From the NCBI RefSeq assembly GCF_938030785.1, contig NZ_CALHIK010000143.1, forward strand, positions 1 to 8,207: a DNA stretch of 8,207 nucleotides, read 5' to 3'. Shown here piece after piece: positions 6,232-8,207 of the stretch. Origin of the DNA: an uncultured Campylobacter sp. Lineage in GTDB: Bacteria > Campylobacterota > Campylobacteria > Campylobacterales > Campylobacteraceae. Under the pieces are notes generated by a model that was not told the DNA's origin, made no database searches, and saw nothing but the letters and a program-made list of their open reading frames with translations. Position numbers and translations under genes: made by a program. The number at the start of each line of letters is the position of its first letter. The stretch's first letter is position 1.

Positions 6232-7491
6232 ATGACGGAGGCAAAAAAGGAGCTAGGCGCGCAGTTTGGCGTGAATCTGAGCGAGCGATCAAGCGCATTT
6301 TTGGGCGCGCTATTTGAGAAATTTCACTTTTCATTTCAGCAACGAAAGCAGCTAGCGGAGTTTGCGAGCGATTTTGAGGCGTGGGACGAGGCGCCCGTTT
6401 ATGAGCTGCTTGCGGACGAGCAGTGCGGGCTAAATTTTAATAAAACAGGGAAAGTCCAAAACGGCGAGCAAATTTTTAATTTCGTGCGCGAGACTTGGCT
6501 GGATCTCAAATCGCGCCCGCACTCGTACGCGAGCTTCAAAAGCGATTACGCGCCGAAAAAATTTGAAATTTCCTCCTTTCGCGCAGACCGCATCGCCCTT
6601 GGGCGCTGTCCTGTGGCTAGCGAAAACACGCGCTGCTGCAACTTGCTGACGCTCGATGCGGTCAATTCGTGCGGCTTTGACTGCTCCTATTGCGCGATCG
6701 GCTCCTTTTACAAGCACGGGAAAATCGGCTTTGACGAGAATTTTGCGGCAAATTTAGCGCGGCTGCGACTCGATCCCGCGCGCAGCTACCACATCGGCAC
6801 GGGTCAGAGCTCCGACTCGCTCATGTGGGGCGATCGCTTCGGCATTTTAAGCGCATTATACGATTTTGCGGCGCGGCATCAAAACGTGATTTTGGAGCTT
6901 AAAAGCAAGTCGAATAATATCCGGTTTTTCCTGCAGCGCGAGATCCCGCGCAATCTCATCATCACCTTTTCGCTAAATACGCCCGCGATCATAGCGAACG
7001 AGGAGCATCTAAGCGCGAGCCTGGATGCGCGGCTCGCGGCAGCCGAAGCGCTTGCGGCGCGCGGCATTTTAGTGGGCTTTCACTTCCACCCGATGGTTTG
7101 GTATGAGGGATGGCAAAACGATTACGGCGCGCTTTTTGAGCGGCTGCTACGCAGCTTCGATCCAAGCGGCGTCGCTATGGTTTCGCTCGGCACGCTTACC
7201 TTCATCAAGCCCGTCGTCAAGAAGCTGCGCTTGCGCGGGCTGCGGAGCAAAATTTTGCAGATGCCCCTTGCGGACGCGAACGGCAAGCTGTCCTACCCGC
7301 TGCAGATCAAACGCGAACTTTTTAAATTTGCCGCGGACGCGCTTTCGCCGTGGCGCGAGCGGGTGTTTTTATACCTCTGCATGGAGGATGCGAGCCTGTG
7401 GCGCGAGGTTTTGGGCTGCGAGTACGAAAGTAACGACGCATTTGAGGAGGCGATGAAGGCGGCGTATTTTGCAAAGATACGGCGGCGCTAG
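6232..7491 (+). CDS. Spore photoproduct lyase (SPL) family radical SAM protein
   Basis: The 419-residue protein carries the SPL-type radical SAM motif CGFDCSYC (C147, C151, C154; spacing Cx3Cx2C), which binds the 4Fe-4S cluster that cleaves S-adenosylmethionine. Further family patterns are YHIGTGQSSDSLMWGD at 186-201, LELKSKSNNI near 222-231, the strand NLIITFSLN, the motif GILVGFHFHPMVWYEGW, and the C-terminal FLYLCMEDASLW around C383. Residues 1-110 form an extra, mostly helical N-terminal region that makes the protein longer than B. subtilis SplB (about 340). SplB repairs the thymine dimer specific to spores, but Campylobacter does not sporulate, so the substrate must differ. By eye, the position of the SplB hydrogen-donor Cys is Gln (Q192). 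The name splB is therefore not used. The gene has its own -10 box. Confidence 0.85.
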   Translation: MTEAKKELGAQFGVNLSERSSAFLGALFEKFHFSFQQRKQLAEFASDFEAWDEAPVYELLADEQCGLNFNKTGKVQNGEQIFNFVRETWLDLKSRPHSYASFKSDYAPKKFEISSFRADRIALGRCPVASENTRCCNLLTLDAVNSCGFDCSYCAIGSFYKHGKIGFDENFAANLARLRLDPARSYHIGTGQSSDSLMWGDRFGILSALYDFAARHQNVILELKSKSNNIRFFLQREIPRNLIITFSLNTPAIIANEEHLSASLDARLAAAEALAARGILVGFHFHPMVWYEGWQNDYGALFERLLRSFDPSGVAMVSLGTLTFIKPVVKKLRLRGLRSKILQMPLADANGKLSYPLQIKRELFKFAADALSPWRERVFLYLCMEDASLWREVLGCEYESNDAFEEAMKAAYFAKIRRR

Positions 7492-7535
7492 ACACGCTGT
7501 TTGTCGCGGACCGACCGCAGCTCGCTCATGTGTGA

Positions 7536-7551
7536 CGCCGAGGATACGGCG
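7536..7551 (+). terminator. Weak terminator-like hairpin after the SPL-family gene
   Basis: CGCCG and CGGCG form a five-pair GC stem with a six-base loop, about 45 nt after the stop codon. It is followed only by CGAAATTTG rather than a T-run, so termination is uncertain. Confidence 0.25.
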
Positions 7552-7598
7552 CGAAATTTGCGGCGAGCGAGCGGTTAAAATTTAGCGGCACACCCGGC

Positions 7599-7620
7599 TT
7601 TATAAAATTAATTTTATAAA
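7599..7620. promoter_or_regulatory. Perfect 22-bp AT-only palindrome
   Basis: The half-site TTTATAAAATT is followed directly by its exact reverse complement, with no spacer. It contains only A and T and sits alone in non-coding DNA, about 150 bp before the TACAAT box of the SDR gene. It could be an operator for a dimeric regulator or a weak structural element. No known operator consensus was matched. Confidence 0.4.
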
Positions 7621-7758
7621 TCATGCGGGGCGGGTACAGCGAGTGGCGATGAAATTTTACAAAACGCTCGCACGGCAAAATGCCACGGGCTAAATTTAAA
7701 ATTTTACCAGACAAAGTCGCGGCGCGGTTTAAATAATCCGCGTAAATTTAGCGGCGGA

Positions 7759-7764
7759 TACAAT
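7759..7764 (+). promoter_or_regulatory. Possible -10 box of the SDR gene
   Basis: TACAAT within GGATACAATGGG differs from the consensus by one base and would give a leader of about 80 nt that contains the hairpin at 7797-7822. An alternative AT-rich box (AAATAAT, near 7731-7737) lies a little upstream. Confidence 0.35.
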
Positions 7765-7796
7765 GGGCAGAGAAAATTTAGCGCAGCGAAATTTGC

Positions 7797-7822
7797 TCGG
7801 CGCGCCAAGCTTAACGCGCCGA
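7797..7822 (+). other. GC-rich hairpin in the leader of the SDR gene
   Basis: TCGGCGCG (7797-7804) pairs perfectly with CGCGCCGA (7815-7822) around a ten-base loop. No T-run follows on either strand, so it is not a standard terminator. It ends 18 bases before the AGGAG ribosome binding site (7841-7845) and could stabilise the mRNA or influence translation of the downstream gene. Confidence 0.45.
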
Positions 7823-7850
7823 AAGGGCGTAAAAATTTAAAGGAGAAAAG

Positions 7851-8207
7851 ATGAATGCATTGATCACGGGCGCAAGCGGCGGTATCGGCAGCGCGGTTGC
7901 GGAGCTTTTGCGGCAAAACGGCTATGAAATTTTAACGCTAAGCTCGCGCTTCGAGGATACGGACGCGCTGGCGAAGGAGTGTCGCGCGCTGGCTGCGGCG
8001 CAAGAGATTGACGCACTGATCTTATGCGCGGGTACGGCGAAATTTGCGCCGCTTGAAGCGATGAGCGAAAGCGAAATTTTAAAAATTTTAAACGTAAATC
8101 TCGCCGCAAACATCATCATCACGCGCACGCTTTTGCCGAATTTAAAACGCAGCCGCGCCCATATCATCGGCATCAGCTCGATCGAGGCGCTGCGAGCGAG
8201 CCGCTTT
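7851..8207 (+). CDS. Short-chain dehydrogenase/reductase (SDR family), 3'-truncated by the window
   Basis: The first 119 residues are visible, starting at ATG 7851 with AGGAG (7841-7845) five bases before it. The dinucleotide-binding motif TGASGGIG is at residues 6-13. CAG at 59-61 takes the place of the usual NAG motif, NVNLAA at 81-86 contains the structural/catalytic Asn (N83), and the strand HIIGISS at 104-110 ends in the probable catalytic Ser (S110). The YxxxK pair should follow about 13 residues later, beyond the window edge. The short region after the first strand (SSRFEDTDAL) lacks an obvious Asp for NAD or Arg pair for NADP, so cofactor choice is unclear. The enzyme should be a cytoplasmic NAD(P)-dependent oxidoreductase of unknown substrate. 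Confidence 0.88.
   Translation, partial: MNALITGASGGIGSAVAELLRQNGYEILTLSSRFEDTDALAKECRALAAAQEIDALILCAGTAKFAPLEAMSESEILKILNVNLAANIIITRTLLPNLKRSRAHIIGISSIEALRASRF

Larger units (their letters stand above)
7492..7850. other. 359-nt non-coding region between the SPL-family and SDR genes
   Basis: No credible gene lies here; frames on the minus strand have no ribosome binding site and overlap the SDR start. From left to right it holds a small GC hairpin (7536-7551), a perfect AT palindrome (7599-7620), several AAATTTAGCG words (7578, 7744, 7774), a TACAAT box (7759) and a GC hairpin (7797-7822) before the SDR ribosome binding site. No tRNA-like fold was recognised. Confidence 0.6.

Noticed and set aside
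7551..7796. 11-bp direct repeat GCGAAATTTGC at 7551-7561 and 7786-7796, possible attachment-site or element ends
   Set aside because: The same word also occurs inside the SDR gene near 8038, and AAATTT-based words are common throughout the window, so the match is most likely chance.
7526..7916. Minus-strand open frames across the 7492-7850 gap
   Set aside because: They lack ribosome binding sites, have improbable arginine- and proline-rich compositions, and one overlaps the well-supported SDR start.

Overview
The window looks like chromosomal DNA from a Campylobacterota species, most likely one of the higher-GC oral Campylobacter species (gracilis, rectus or showae type). This is inferred from the very frequent AAATTT and AAAATTTTA words inside GC-rich genes, the TATAAT-like -10 boxes without clear -35 boxes, and the protein styles. 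No database search was possible.

Layout. The 3' end of a VOC (glyoxalase/dioxygenase fold) gene enters at the left edge on the + strand (2-280). After a 163-nt AT-rich convergent gap comes a minus-strand unit that reads leftward from a promoter near 4460. It contains uvrA (1584-4430), then an ORF starting 21 nt later (1182-1562) made largely of 16 pentapeptide repeats, then an AT-rich multi-span membrane segment (444-1181). The last two lie in one reading frame and are separated only by a single TAA. They look like one gene of about 372 codons that has been interrupted.

Divergent from uvrA, a + strand cluster begins: a nucleoside phosphorylase/nucleosidase-fold protein enlarged by two low-complexity insertions (4505-5572), a 31-codon small ORF (5575-5670), and a five-span inner-membrane protein (5679-6158). 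These three are tightly spaced and probably co-transcribed. A gene for a spore-photoproduct-lyase-family radical SAM protein follows (6232-7491) with its own TATAAT box. A 359-nt non-coding stretch then holds a perfect 22-bp AT palindrome, GC hairpins and a probable promoter. The window ends inside a short-chain dehydrogenase/reductase gene (7851 to the right edge).

How the genes relate. UvrA is the damage-recognition ATPase of nucleotide excision repair. The nucleosidase-fold protein and the SPL-family radical SAM enzyme also belong to families that act on nucleosides or on DNA bases. A shared role in damaged-nucleotide metabolism is possible but is only an inference from position. I found no mobile element, CRISPR array, rRNA or tRNA, and no convincing new multi-gene system. 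The most unusual items are the interrupted repeat-membrane gene, the low-complexity expansions, and the SPL homologue that appears to lack the classical hydrogen-donor cysteine.
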